A stretch of DNA of 64,000 nt, from assembly GCA_003952965.2 (NCBI GenBank), contig CM025849.1, positions 14,993,064 to 15,057,063 on the forward strand, given 5' to 3'. Positions 11,058-21,278 of the stretch are shown piece by piece. The translations under genes were made by a program, and so were the position numbers. The DNA is from Morella rubra (lineage: Eukaryota > Streptophyta > Magnoliopsida > Fagales > Myricaceae). Position 1 is the first letter of the stretch. Every line of letters starts with the position of its first letter. Under the pieces are notes generated by a model. The model made no database searches, was not told the origin of the DNA, and saw only the letters and a program-made list of their open reading frames with translations.

Positions 11058-12175
11058 ATGGAGTTGTCTAACTGCAGCAGTGGTCAATAGCCCGACGGTG
11101 TGATCTGTGGCTGTGACCATCCGCACGCTTGAGGACTTTCCCTAACAAATTTTAACCTAGGATGCCGATTTTATGGCTATCCCATGTTCGGCTCCGTAAG
11201 TTCCCATTTCTTACTCTGTTTTGGGATTTGATTTGGCAAATAATTCTTAGTGCACCTAGCCCTGAATTGAAATTTGGTTGCTAGAGGAATCTGTATGTAG
11301 CCACTAATGAAACATTTTACAATTACTTCGATAAATTGACATCTCAATACAAGGTGCATTTGCTTGATGATATAATGAAGTGTGGGGAAATAGAACTCAG
11401 TGGTAAAATTAGGCTTCTAAACAATAGACGGTCAGTTGAGTTCGATGGTTACATGAGAGTTGCAGTGGATACTGAGGTCCTTTATAGGTCTAAGATACGC
11501 GTGGAAACATGGCCATCACTTTCACGTGAGGAAAAGAAAAAAAGAGAGGAGGAAAAGGCATCTTGTTATTTTCCTTTATATCTTGTCCCCTTTTATTTCT
11601 GCTGTCTTAAAACTCTTAAAAGGCATCTTATTATTTTCATGGTAACATCTTAGGATGCATGTGCAGGGTGTCACATCTTAGGATGCCGTGACGGGTACAA
11701 ATTTAGTTTTTCTTTAAAGTTTCAAGAGAGTAATTTGAATTCTTTATAACATAATATATGTCCAATTTGAATTCTTGGAATTTCATTGATGATGGTGGCA
11801 TTTTGAAGATCATATTTGGACATTGTGTAGATTTGCATATTTGTTTCACATATTCTGATGTAAGGTTAAGGATGTTGTGTCTTTTATTTGAACGAATTGT
11901 GTAGAAATTATTCTAATGCTTGGCAGTATTGTTTTTTTTAGAAGAGGCAGTCAGGTTGCAACTTCTTCCAATGGATTGATCCGCTAACTTGTTTATGCAG
12001 AATGCAAGTTTTACCTCCAATGCTCAAGAAGATGAAGAAGTTGGAAGATGAAGCACACAAACATAAGGAGAAGGAGAAGCGCATGACATGTTATTTGGTT
12101 GGATCGTGGGTAATAACTATTGGAACATGTTTATGCATGTATAAGCTGTGGTCATCTGTGAATGGGTCTGTTTGA
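11058..12175 (+). pseudogene. GRF-type zinc-finger pseudogene carried in the MULE
   Basis: Exon 1 (11058-11195) has the frame ICGC..., then NLGCRFYGYP. Exon 2 (11951-12175) reads SGCNFFQWIDPLTC, then a Lys/Glu-rich coiled coil (KKMKKLEDEAHKHKEKEKR), then a hydrophobic segment (about 20 residues from SWVITIGTCL), and the stop at 12173-12175. This is the layout of small plant GRF zinc-finger proteins: a CGC..R-F-x-G-C..C-x-F-F-x-W finger, a coiled coil and a C-terminal membrane segment. The intron (11196-11950) has a GTAAG donor and a GGCAG acceptor in matching phase. Exon 1 has in-frame stops at 11088-11090 and 11130-11132, and one finger Cys position is altered (YGYP for YGCP). It is therefore a decayed copy. 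Such genes may be captured by or travel with MULEs; that link is inference. Confidence 0.75.
11305..11530 (+). other. Open coding-like stretch inside the GRF intron, unrecognised
   Basis: A + strand frame reads through about 70 codons, with LLDDIMKCGEIELSGKIRLL, then VEFDGYMRVAVDTEVLYRSK. The residue mix looks protein-like rather than random, and the downstream part becomes Lys/Glu-rich. I do not recognise the family. It may be a further captured gene fragment within the MULE or a part of the original MULE ORF. Confidence 0.3.
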
Positions 12176-13629
12176 TGGGATTATGTGTATATGGTCGTTG
12201 TAGGTTTTAGGACCATGCCTAGTTGGTATTTTGTGATAATGGACAAGCATGACAGCTTGATTGGTTTAAGGTTGTATTTCCAATGGTCTGTTGTAATGTT
12301 TTGTGACCATGTATGGCAAAATAGTTTATTTAGTTTGCTAATGCAATCTCTATGTTTATGTATGGTAAATAGTTAATAGCAGAACTGAATGTATGGCAAA
12401 TTTTTAATGGCAAAACAGTTCCATGTAATGTTTTTCATCACATTCATTCCCTGTAAACCAAAACCCAGGTACTAAACTAACAAAACTGATCAATGTGACC
12501 ATTAATGCCACGGGTCGTAACTGAAAATGAGGCCATTCATATACAAATCCAACTTTCCATAGAAGTATTTGGCAGACATGGCCAAAATGCTTACAACAAG
12601 CTGTTGAACATCTCTACCCAAATTATAGGGACCATTAATTATATCATTCCCAAAAGACTATAAAGACCAACATTACAGTACTTCCAAAAAACTGTGGGGA
12701 CAATTTATTACATCACTTCCAAAAAACTATGGGGACCATTAATTACATCACTTCCAAAAGACTATAAAGACCAACATTACAGCTCGTAGCTCGTGCTCGA
12801 CGCCTTTAGCACGCCTACTTGTAACACGTTCTGGATGATCCCCAATAGTAGTCCCTCGGGCTTGCTGCATTCATGGAAAATAGTAGTAAGTAAGTTATAA
12901 CAACAAATCATGCAGTGTTTAAACCCACAAAGATGCACATTAGAATTAAAATTTGACATGCTTTCATCTAGCAATATTACACATCAAAATTACAATTTTA
13001 CATGCTTTCCTCTAGCAATGGTTTGCATTCCCTTCACCTGGTTGCCTTTCACACGAAATAATGAAGTTACAATTTGTTTACCTGACTTCTACATGTCCTA
13101 GTTGATAGTCCTGACTGGTCATCTTGTGCAGGTTAAGTCAAAGCATTTGTCCTCATCTCAATGCCTACTTGGTCCCCACTTGTAGTATGTCTTGTACCGA
13201 ATGTACCCTCCCCATCCGCACGCTGCATATACACAATTTACCAATGCATAAAGCAGAAGAAACCAGATTTACCAACGTATAACACAATCAATTAGATTTA
13301 CCAACGCAAAATACAACTAACCACTGGAAGCAACGTATAATACAACCAACCAGATTTTATACTACAATTTATCAGATTCTTCTAAGCTCCCAACTTTGTA
13401 CTAAATTACCTTCTTCTTTCTCTTGCTAGACGATGGCTGAGATGCTGTAGTCGTGCTTGCTCCATCCTGTATCACGAAAAAATATTGATAACGTTAGTTA
13501 TACTATTTGGTCAATATCAAATTATATTAAAATAGGTTGAAAAACTTACGGTTGTTGACTTCTTTTTCTTTGTGTATGGCTTCGGGGGATACTTCCGTTC
13601 CCCAAGCTTTGGTAGCAGCTTACATCTCC
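12176..13629. other. MULE interior without an intact gene
   Basis: Contains short repeated phrases: CACTTCCAAAA(A/G)ACTAT with GGGACCATTAATTA(C/T)ATCA occurs three times at about 12630-12775. A small basic Lys/Arg/Ser-rich frame is seen on the minus strand near 13430, possibly the C-terminal tail of the former transposase. No complete ORF was recognised. Confidence 0.4.
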
Positions 13630-14280
13630 TTACATTGTGACCAATTGCTTCACATTTTCTCGCTCCCTAGTCTCATCATCTCTAATATTTAAGTCGGGAT
13701 ACAACTCTTGTTGTTCCTCACCATCACTTCCCTTAAAATTACTCAAAAGAAGCGCCTCATCTACCCCTTCAGCATCCCTATCAACCTCATTATCACCCTC
13801 CTCCCCATCTCCACTAAATTTAAACATGTCATCTTCCCCATCTTCCTGATTTGCATTTAAATCATAAGCATCCGACTCCTCTCCACCCATCTGATCTTCA
13901 TCCCTATCAATGCCGCCATGAAAGGCACCTTCTCCATAAATGTCTTCAACATGATCCTCTTCTACCAGCTCAGGGATGTCGACTGAATGCACTACATATA
14001 AATGCAGCTCTTTCTTTGGTTGTTGCACTAGAATTTTCAGCAGCTCTCGAACATCATCATTGGTCTGTAGGTGCGTGAACAACATCACATCATAGTGGGA
14101 AAACTTGTATGCGAAGTGTTTGACGTTCCGGTACCCCATTGAGTTGTTGACAAACTTCTTAAGCACCACAACTGATAAGTAGTCTAGGTCATGGTTGCCA
14201 ATATTATCAACCGCTATGCCATTATAAACACCTAGCCTTTGACTAAGCTGTCCGCCGTGGTGTATGAAAATTTGCACCAT
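13630..14280 (-). pseudogene. MULE transposase N-terminal remnant, PB1-like domain
   Basis: A minus-strand ORF of 216 codons starts MVQIFIHHGGQLSQ, closely matching the PB1-like N-terminal region of plant MuDR-type transposases: a V-x-I-x-x-H-H-G-G start, then DLDYLSVVVLKKFV..MGY, and ending with LHLYVVH. The remainder is a long acidic linker (DEDQMGGEESDAYD and similar), as in that family. The zinc-ribbon, the DDE catalytic MULE domain and the SWIM finger, which should follow in full transposases of about 700-900 residues, are not found downstream. This is therefore a truncated, non-functional remnant and the element is non-autonomous. Confidence 0.75.
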
Positions 14281-14397
14281 ATCTAGTCACAAAGAAAACA
14301 AAACAAAATTAATAGTCAAGATTGGCAAAAAGTCAACTCAAACAAGCTTTACAAAGTACTGCAACATCAGAATTTTAAATCTAACACTTTCTGATAT

Positions 14398-14660
14398 CTA
14401 TGCTTCAGGTTGGTGAAAGTACAAGGGAGATGTATTGCACTGTAGTTAATAGGTATCGCTTGGAGAACAATCTCAAGAAGGCGTCAGTGATGCAACATAA
14501 AGGTTATAAGCCAGACTTTGAGACACATTGGTCTCTCGTAAGCAAGTTAAATAATTGCAGAGACAAGGGTGATTGCAACAAAAACCAGGGCTTTCTGTCA
14601 AGGCTTCTTTCTGTAAGTGGATTTACTGGGAAAATGGGTTCCAAGACCAAACTGGGGTAA
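14398..14660 (+). pseudogene. Probable captured C-terminal end of a PPR gene
   Basis: The + strand ORF holds MYCTVVNRYRLENNLKKAS, then GYKPDFETHWSLVSKLNN, then a tail GFLSRLLSVSGFTGKMGSKT and a stop at 14658-14660. Two helices, an M-x-x-x-G-x-x-P-D hinge and a following T-x-x-x-L are the PPR repeat pattern, although the M-x-x-M part is shortened (a likely small deletion). It is on the strand opposite the transposase remnant and has no upstream PPR repeats, which is expected for a gene fragment picked up by a Pack-MULE. The PPR assignment is by eye. A different helical-repeat protein cannot be excluded. Confidence 0.5.
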
Positions 14661-15604
14661 TTTAGCATTCAGATTCTAGCCTTTGTTGCCATATGTTCCA
14701 GTTGGTGCTAGTGCTAAAATAATGCATGTAGTACAACTGCAAATGCATCATATCATTGCAAACTACAATCAAAATCATTATTTCTTTGTGAAAGCTGTCC
14801 AATGGACATGGTGTAGAACACTGCATGACTGCTAAAGGAAATCATTCCTGTTTACGATTATGGTGCAACAATAATATTTTCCAAAATCAAATATCTAAGC
14901 ATCTTTAAGAGAGCATGTAATGCTTTTACATTCATAAATTTCTTACGTAGAAACAAAAGAAAGATTGAAATGACGAGTTTGGACCTGTAAGCAGCATGTG
15001 CATTTTGAAACGTACAAAACAACATGTGCATCTTTACTCAATAAACAATACAAATAAAGATAGCAACCAACAAACAAAAGAATGGACAAGACAATAGATT
15101 ATTATGACTTAACGACAAGTTGGGACCACATGCGCAGGGACACTAATTTCCCACTCCAATCTGAGTGGTCCCAACCAAAACAAATGCCCATCAAACAGAG
15201 AAGACAAATGGGTCCGCACTATCGAATAAAGAACACAAAAAAAAACTGACAAATTAAGCAATATCAGCTGACTAACCTCCAACCTTCTGGAACTCCTCGC
15301 CCACACGAACAAGATTCCAATCAGTTACGACCTTCGTTGTAAGATTGGGGGATAATGGGTTTTGAGATTTACTTAGGATTCGGGATTTTGGGTGCCAAAT
15401 GATTTAGGGTTACGGTTAAGTATATTAGATTTGGGATTTGAGGGTTGAGATTTAGGGTTCAACGGCTTAGTCTTTCGGGAAGAAGGAAGGGTGGAAAAAA
15501 TTGGCTAAGTGTGAAATGGTGGGGGGAGAAGGCCACACGGGTTTTTTTTTGCACCAAGAGGAACGGCGCCATTCCTCTTATTTTTTTGATTGTTAATTTT
15601 TTTT
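14661..15604. other. MULE interior, right part, no gene seen
   Basis: No ORF with coding character. Near 15320-15470 repeated T/G-rich phrases (GGGATTTGAGGGTTGAGATTT) resemble 5'-UTR or subterminal sequence. A near-palindrome identical in plan to the TIR ones lies at 15556-15579. Confidence 0.4.
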
Positions 15605-16006
15605 TATTAGGTTACGGAACAAAATATGCAAAGGGAAATGGGGAAGAAGGGAACGGCGCCGTTAGGAGTTTTTTAGCTAAAAAGAGGAACGGCGCCGTTC
15701 CTCTTATTTTTTTATTACTGAGTGTTTTTTTTTAAAGTTACATGGAAAAGAGATGTTGGCATGGCATCTAGTTGGCATCTGACCTGGAGATTGTGGGGCC
15801 CACTGACACGTGGCATTTTTTAAATGGTGCAGACGTGTGGGAGACGTGCCACGTCACCTAGTACCGTTAATTTTTTAAACGGAGTCTGACGGAGGGGCAT
15901 ATTTTAAATTGAAAGGTTACCTCAAGGATATAAAACCAACTTTTCTTACCTCAGGGATATATTTGCAAAATAAAAATACCATAGGGGTATCTGGTGCATT
16001 TAAGCC
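15605..16006 (-). repeat. Right terminal inverted repeat of the MULE
   Basis: Inverted copy of 10509-10900. It contains a perfect 24-bp palindrome at 15682-15705 built around GGAACGGCGCCGTTCC. Confidence 0.85.
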
Positions 16007-16399
16007 TAAAAAATAACTTAAGTAAAAAGGCTTCTTTAACACTTAAAACACTCAACCACTCTTCACCTTGGCTACTATAATCCCATTAAATTACAAATAA
16101 ACTCCAAATAAACTTCATCCAAATTTATCACACAAAATCTAACAGATTTAAAATTCAAGAACAAAATTGCAAATAATATCAAAACAACATATCTCAAGCA
16201 CACAATTACTCATGAAACTTTATGAAAAAAAATAACATGCTTCTCAACAAATTTAATCAAGATTAGAAACACAAAGTTACAACATGCACACACTAACAAA
16301 TTGTATCAGAGATTGAAATCGAGATATATCTAAAGGCTTGGTAAACAAATCAGCTAGTTGATTTTCAGTTGAAACATGTTCAATATTGATCACTCTATT

Positions 16400-16648
16400 T
16401 TAAACTAAATCTCTAATAAAATGATGTCTGATATCAATATGTTTAGTGCGAGAATGTTGAACTGGATTTTTAGAGATATTTTTTGCACACGGGTTATCAC
16501 AGTACACAGTCATAATATCTTGAGTTATACCATAGTCAAATAACATCTGTTTCATCCGTAGAAGTTGTGTACAACAACATTCGATGGCTATCGAGAGAGA
16601 AATAGAATTTTGTTTCTTACTGAGCCAAACAACCAGATTAGATCTCAT
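16400..16648 (-). pseudogene. Copia RNase H domain, C-terminal
   Basis: The minus-strand frame has LVVWLSKKQNSISLS, then VYCDNPCAKNISKNPVQHSR and TKHIDIRHHFIRD, the conserved copia RNase H end. The usual TAEAEY motif that follows SLS is damaged (IAIECC), so the active-site Glu is lost or shifted. RNase H would remove the RNA strand during reverse transcription. It is the last recognisable pol part before the MULE. Confidence 0.85.
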
Positions 16649-16714
16649 GTAAAAACAACCTCCATATGTGCTTTTACAATCATCAGAGTTGCCTGCCCAA
16701 TTTGCATCTGAAAA

Positions 16715-16985
16715 TCATATAAGATGACTGTTAGAATTATTGGAATATGGAATCTCATAATCAACAATTCCATTTACATATTGTATAATTTTCTTAACAG
16801 CTTCCAAATGAGATATCTTTGGATATGATTGGAATCTAGCACAAATACCTATACTAAATGACAAATTTGGTCTATTTGCAGTTAGATATAACAAACTTCC
16901 AATCATACTACGATATAAAGTGTGATCAACACTTTTTTCAATAGAATCAATACTTAATTTATTAGAGATACTCATGAGAATTTTA
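16715..16985 (-). pseudogene. Copia RT/RNase H connection
   Basis: The frame contains DHTLYRSMIGSLLYLTANRP and then FSIGICARFQSYPKISHLEA, which is the typical copia sequence after the RT palm. It is separated from the rest of RT by the MITE at 16986-17489. The 20 or so residues that an ORF would add beyond 16985 belong to the MITE. Confidence 0.85.
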
Positions 16986-17489
16986 GGTGGCGTTTGACAA
17001 CACAAAATTTTGTTAGACAAACACAAAATTTGCCATTAAAAATTTTGTCACTCATATTTTTGCTTCCGTTTTTATTCTTAAGAAGTCTCTAGAGAATGGC
17101 TATTATACCCTTATGTAGGTGTTGTTCCCTTCATGTGCTAAGGGCAAACAGTTAATACTTTCAGACATTCCTGGAAAGCTGCTGATCATGCGTACAGACA
17201 CTCCAAGACAGCAGAATTACGGTTACACTCCTCTTAACATGCACACAGTAGTTTAACACAATGGGTAGCTTCGTAAATTCGCCATCTAATCTAATAAAAT
17301 ATTATATAAATTCTCTCCAACACATTAATTTCAAACAAACAATCATTACCACTCCAAAATTTTTCAACATCTACACAAATACACATCAAAATTTTAACAA
17401 TTTTTACAAATTCCAATAAACCTCTATTTCCATAATATTCCCAATTTTTTTGGGAATATTCCCCAAAATTTCAGTACTCAAACACCACC
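16986..17489. mobile_element. 504-bp MITE with TIRs and flanking TTTA
   Basis: The ends are GGTGGCGTTTGACAACACAA and the inverted form of GGTGGTGTTTGAGTACTG. TTTA is present immediately on both sides (16982-16985 and 17490-17493). It splits the RT region cleanly. There is no coding capacity. The GGTGTTTG-like ends resemble PIF/Harbinger-type MITEs, but these usually duplicate 3 bp (TTA/TAA), so the superfamily is left open. Confidence 0.7.
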
Positions 17490-17493
17490 TTTA

Positions 17494-18166
17494 TATGCTT
17501 TTTGTTATCAAATCAAATATTCTTATTAATTCCTTAACATATTTGGATTGAGAAATAAACAGCTCATCATTGCATTTTTTTGATTTGTAAACGTAAAAAA
17601 TAATTCAGTTTACCTACCATGCTCATTTCAAATTCATTTTTCATTAACTCAGCAAATTTTATAGCATGCGATTCAATAGGAGATTCGAATATGATATTAT
17701 CAATATATATTTGAGCAAAGATTAAACCATTTTCAAGCTTCTTTATGAGCATGGTACAATCGACTCCACCTCTTATAAAACATTTTTCAAGGTTAATCTA
17801 TCATACCAAGCTCTTGAAGCTTGTTTCAACCATATAACGTTTTCTTTAATCTATAAACATGATCTGAATATTTAGGATTAATGAAGTCTTTTGGTTGTTC
17901 AACATAAACTTCCTCTAATAAAATCTCATTTAAAAAAACACTTTTAATATCTATTTGATGCAATTTAAATCCCATTGAACATGAAAAAGCTAAGACCATT
18001 CGAATAAATTCTAACCTGGCCACTAGTGCAAATGTCTCATCAAATTCAATTCCTTCAACTTGAGTGTAGCCTTGAGCTACAAGTCTTGCTTTGTTTCGCA
18101 CTATAACACCATTCTCGCCAGATTTGTTTTTAAATATCCATTTAGTACCTATGACATTACACTTAG
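17494..18166 (-). pseudogene. Copia reverse transcriptase (palm/fingers), broken
   Basis: The part at 18166-17826 reads NVIGTKWIFKNKSGENG, NKARLVAQGYTQVEGIEF and YVEQPKDF, standard copia RT motifs. The part at 17752-17567 has IYIDNIIFESP, in which the catalytic YVDD is changed to YIDN, so the polymerase would be inactive. A frameshift near 17800 separates the two parts. The far N-terminal side is cut off by the retroposon at 18180. Confidence 0.85.
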
Positions 18167-19210
18167 TAGGTCTTGGCACATGCTTTCAGACCCTCTCTAA
18201 ACCCTCTCTCTCTCTCTAAACTCTCTTTGCTTCCCCAAAACCAGTGCCTCCCTAGAGGAAGGTGGGAGCTTTGGCTCCCTTCTCCTCCCTCTTTCTTTTC
18301 CTTTTTTCCTCCTCCCTCTTCCCTCTCCCCACTCTTCCTCGCTGGTTCGTTTGGCTGTTTCTTTTGGTTTGTGTTTTGTTTTTTTTTGCAGGTAGCTTCC
18401 ACACGGCAAACGGTGGTTTCTGCCAAGATTCATTGGGCAAGTGCCTCATGGATGCTCTCAGACGGCCCCGATCTACGCAGTGCAGCTTCTCCGGCTCGAC
18501 AATGAGGGCGCGTGTAGCTTCACGCTCACCACATCATGCGGTGTGCGTGGATCTGACGCTCCAAGCACCTTGGCTGTGCGTGAGGCCTCCTCCGCCGCTT
18601 GTAACCTACTTCTCTTCCCAAGACGGGCCTTTACGGCTCCTATCCTCTCCTCTAGGCCATGGAACTCCTCCGACCGCCACCACGCGCTACCTCCACCATC
18701 GCCATCTCCGGTCATGTTCTGGCCAGCGTTTTCACAGATTATTCCATTGCCTATGTTATGCTTTTGCCAGTTTGGGTTTGGCTTTTTTTTTAAGGCATGT
18801 TTAGGATTTTTAGTGTGTTTATCTGTAGCTTGTTTAATTTCTGTGGATATGTATTGTAATTACAGTTGGATTTGCATGTTAAGTGCTCCAAGGGAGCAGG
18901 ACTGACGATAATGCGTTAGTCTCTCCTTCAGCGGTAATTGCCACTGCTTTGTGCGGTGGTTTTTTTCTTTTAATGGGCTTCAGGCTCATTTTCAACAGGT
19001 CTTCCTGGTTCCAAGGACCCTCGAATCCTCTCGCTTTGGGCTCCATGCCCGCCACATTCGAGGACCTTGTGTCCTCCATTATAGGTTTCGGCCCCTTAAA
19101 TTTGTTGCTGACCCTTTAGGTCTTTCTTATTGTAACTTCTAGGCTGTAATTCTTTTCTTTCAATAAAGTGTGTTTGTTTAACAAAGAAAAAAAGAAATAG
19201 GTCTTGGCAC
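18167..19210 (+). mobile_element. 1018-bp LINE-like retroposon with 13-bp TSD
   Basis: TAGGTCTTGGCAC is present at 18167-18179 and again at 19198-19210. The insert (18180-19197) starts with a CT-rich leader (CTCTCTCTCTCTAAACTCTC) and ends with CAATAAAGTGTGTTTGTTTAACAAAG followed by an A-rich tail. A long TSD plus A-tail means target-primed reverse transcription, as for plant L1 LINEs; the leader and the AATAAA end fit such elements. There is no RT or endonuclease domain, so it is a deleted LINE, a SINE-like derivative or a processed transcript. The body at 18440-18720 is unusually GC-rich and open in several frames. A pyrimidine-rich TTTTTTTTTGCAG at about 18390 resembles an intron acceptor. 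No protein family is recognised. Confidence 0.75.
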
Positions 19211-20230
19211 TAGGTACCAAATATCATTTCGAATGAGCTAATTCAACTCATCATGCATGACATTAATCCAATAGTTATCTTTTAATGCATCTTCAATTTT
19301 CTTCGGTTCAACGAAAGATACATAGCAAGATAATGCAATTTGATTTATGACCCTCCTTATCAACCTCATACCTTCGTTTAGATCTCCAATTTATGATGAT
19401 TCAATTTGATTCTAGAAGAAGGTTCCTTACCACCTGGTGAGTCAAGTTCCATGTTACCATTAGACTCTGAATTGACTGAGCTTGTTTGTTCTTCATGAAT
19501 TATAGTTTCTGTATCTTCAAGCACTTTATCACTTTCATTAGTAGGAAACTCAATTTGATCAGTGATAACAATATCATGAATATCATCGTCAACAACAACA
19601 TTAATGGATTCCATCACACATCATGTCCTCAAATTATAAACACAGTAAGCTCTACTAATTAGAGAATATCCCAAGAAAATACCTTCATCACTAAGAGTAT
19701 AAAATTTTACAAGGTTTTCTTTATCTCGTAAAATGAAGCATTTACTACCAAATAGTTTGAAATATTTAATAGTTGGATGCTTACCTTTCCATAATTTATA
19801 TGGACTTTTATTAGTACATGGTCGTAGATAAACTTGGTTGATAATATGACAAGCAATGCTGATTACTTCACCCCCAAAAGTGTTTGGCCAGTTCTTTTGC
19901 ATGAAGCATGACCCTAGCCATCTCTTGGAGAACTCGGTTTTTCCTTTCAACCACCCCATTTTGCTGAGGGTTTATTGGAGTTGAAAATTCATGGTGAATG
20001 CCTTTCTTAAGACAAAATTGTTCAAAACTTGAATTTTCAAACTCTTTCCCATGGTCATTATGAATCCTCTTAACCTTGCTCTCTTGTTCATTTTGAATCA
20101 GCTTGCATAAACCTTTGGCTTTCTCAAAGGCTACTGATTTTTCTCGAAGAAGCAAGATCCATGAATACCTGAAAAAGTCATCTGAAAAAGTCATCTATGA
20201 CAACAAGTATATATCGTTTCCCACCTAGGC
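19211..20230 (-). pseudogene. Copia integrase core and C-terminal linker, broken
   Basis: The frame 20194-19868 has FFRYSWILLLREKSVAFEKA, then RIHNDHGKEFENSSFEQFC (second catalytic Asp in NDHG) and NPQQNGVVERKNR (the Glu in VVERKN), so the visible D..E residues are present. After a frameshift, 19959-19621 continues with VYLRPCTNKSPYKLWKGKHP and FLGYS. 19617-19378 is the acidic/Ser-rich linker before RT. It would have joined the cDNA to host DNA. Two frame breaks make it non-functional. Confidence 0.85.
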
Positions 20231-20643
20231 TTTCAGTTCTAGAGGGACCCATCAAGTCCATATGAAACAGTTCTAAACAACTTGAAGTTAAAACATCAAA
20301 TGTTCTTTTATGACTTGTTCTAATTTTTTTACTAATTTGACAAGGACCACACACTTTATTATCAACTTTTTTTAATTTAGGAATGCCTTCAACTATATTC
20401 GAAACGGCAGAGAGATCACAATAATTTATGTGACCTAAACATTAATGCAAAAGATGAGTCTTATCAAGTCTAACATTATTACATATCAGGTCATTATTCA
20501 ACACGATCTCATAGCAATTATCAGACATTCTAAGTCCTTTAAAACTGATTTTTCACAATTGTTTAAAACATAACAGCTATCCTTAGTACAATTAACTACT
20601 AAGTTAGAGTCACAAATTTGACTTATGCTCAAAAAATTTGCTT
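20231..20643 (-). pseudogene. Copia GAG-pre-integrase region, decayed
   Basis: No long frame is open, but the position between protease and integrase and short matches on the minus strand (for example an N-K-V-C-G-P-C-Q-like stretch near 20340) fit the zinc-binding pre-integrase segment. Confidence 0.5.
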
Positions 20644-20895
20644 TCAGACCTTGTTCATATAAATTTCTTCAAAAGGAGGACATCCGGGTAAAACAATAGA
20701 ACCTTTACCTACAATAGTTGCCTTGATTCTATCGCCAAAGGTCATGACTCCAGCTTTGTAGTCTTTGAGTGAAGTGAACCAATTCTTATCTCCACACATG
20801 TGTTTTGAACAGCCACTATTCAAATACCAAACAAAATCGTTTGTAGCTTTAAAAGCTAGATGAGCAACATTACAAGAGATTGCATTTTTCTTCAC
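20644..20895 (-). pseudogene. Copia aspartic protease, active site mutated
   Basis: The frame contains WYLNSGCSKHMCGDKNWF, where functional copia proteases have W-x-x-DSG-x-S-x-H-M. The catalytic Asp is Asn here. The following YKAGVMTFGDRIKATIVGKG fits the family. The change and nearby stops mean no activity. Confidence 0.85.
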
Positions 20896-20901
20896 CCAAA
20901 C

Positions 20902-21261
20902 TTATCTTGAAGAGACTTTTGATGAGGAGAGCAATTTTTGAGAAACGGCTTCAAATTGTTTAGCAATCTTGCTAACTTGTATAGCTAAAGTCTCAAAGTC
21001 AGATCTGGAAATTGTATTAGAAGAAGACTTAACACTTCTATATCTATCATTAGACAATTTATAGCAATTTGGTTTAATATGATCAATCTTACCGCAACAA
21101 AAGCATGTCGGAATGAACTTAGAATTCTTTGAATAAACAGAGGTTAAGTTTTCAGAAGATGCCACCTGTTTTACCTTCTTTGGAGGTACCGAAACTTTTG
21201 GTAGTTTCTCTTTCATAATGGCTGGAACAAACACTGTTTTATTAGTGTTGTTCCAGCTCAA
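20902..21261 (-). pseudogene. Copia gag C-terminus with CCHC zinc knuckle
   Basis: CFCCGKIDHIKPNC gives a C-X2-C-X4-H-X4-C knuckle, the nucleic-acid-binding motif of gag nucleocapsid. It is followed by a Ser-rich stretch and then by the protease frame. Confidence 0.8.
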
Positions 21262-21278
21262 GCTTTAGATCTTTCACA

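Larger units (their letters stand above)
10499..16016. mobile_element. Mutator-like element (MULE) with ~400-bp TIRs and 10-bp TSD
   Basis: The element spans 10509-16006. TAAAAAATAA occurs directly on both sides (10499-10508 and 16007-16016). A 9-11-bp duplication and long inverted ends are the Mutator signature. The left TIR (10509 to about 10900) and right TIR (about 15605-16006) are inverted copies at high identity, starting GCTTAAATGCACC. They share blocks such as GTTTAAAAAATTAACGG and GGAACGGCG(C/T)CGTTCC. The interior is not a complete transposase gene. It holds a GRF zinc-finger pseudogene (+), a PB1-like transposase N-terminal remnant (-) and a probable captured PPR gene end (+). The insertion is in the copia element between pol and its downstream ORF. 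Confidence 0.88.

Noticed and set aside
13637..14078. Ser/Pro-rich and His-rich + strand ORFs
   Set aside because: They are antisense shadows of the acidic linker of the MULE transposase remnant.
18180..18905. Overlapping ORFs up to 180 codons in several frames of the retroposon
   Set aside because: Openness comes from GC-rich and CT-rich composition; no frame shows a recognised domain and they overlap on both strands.
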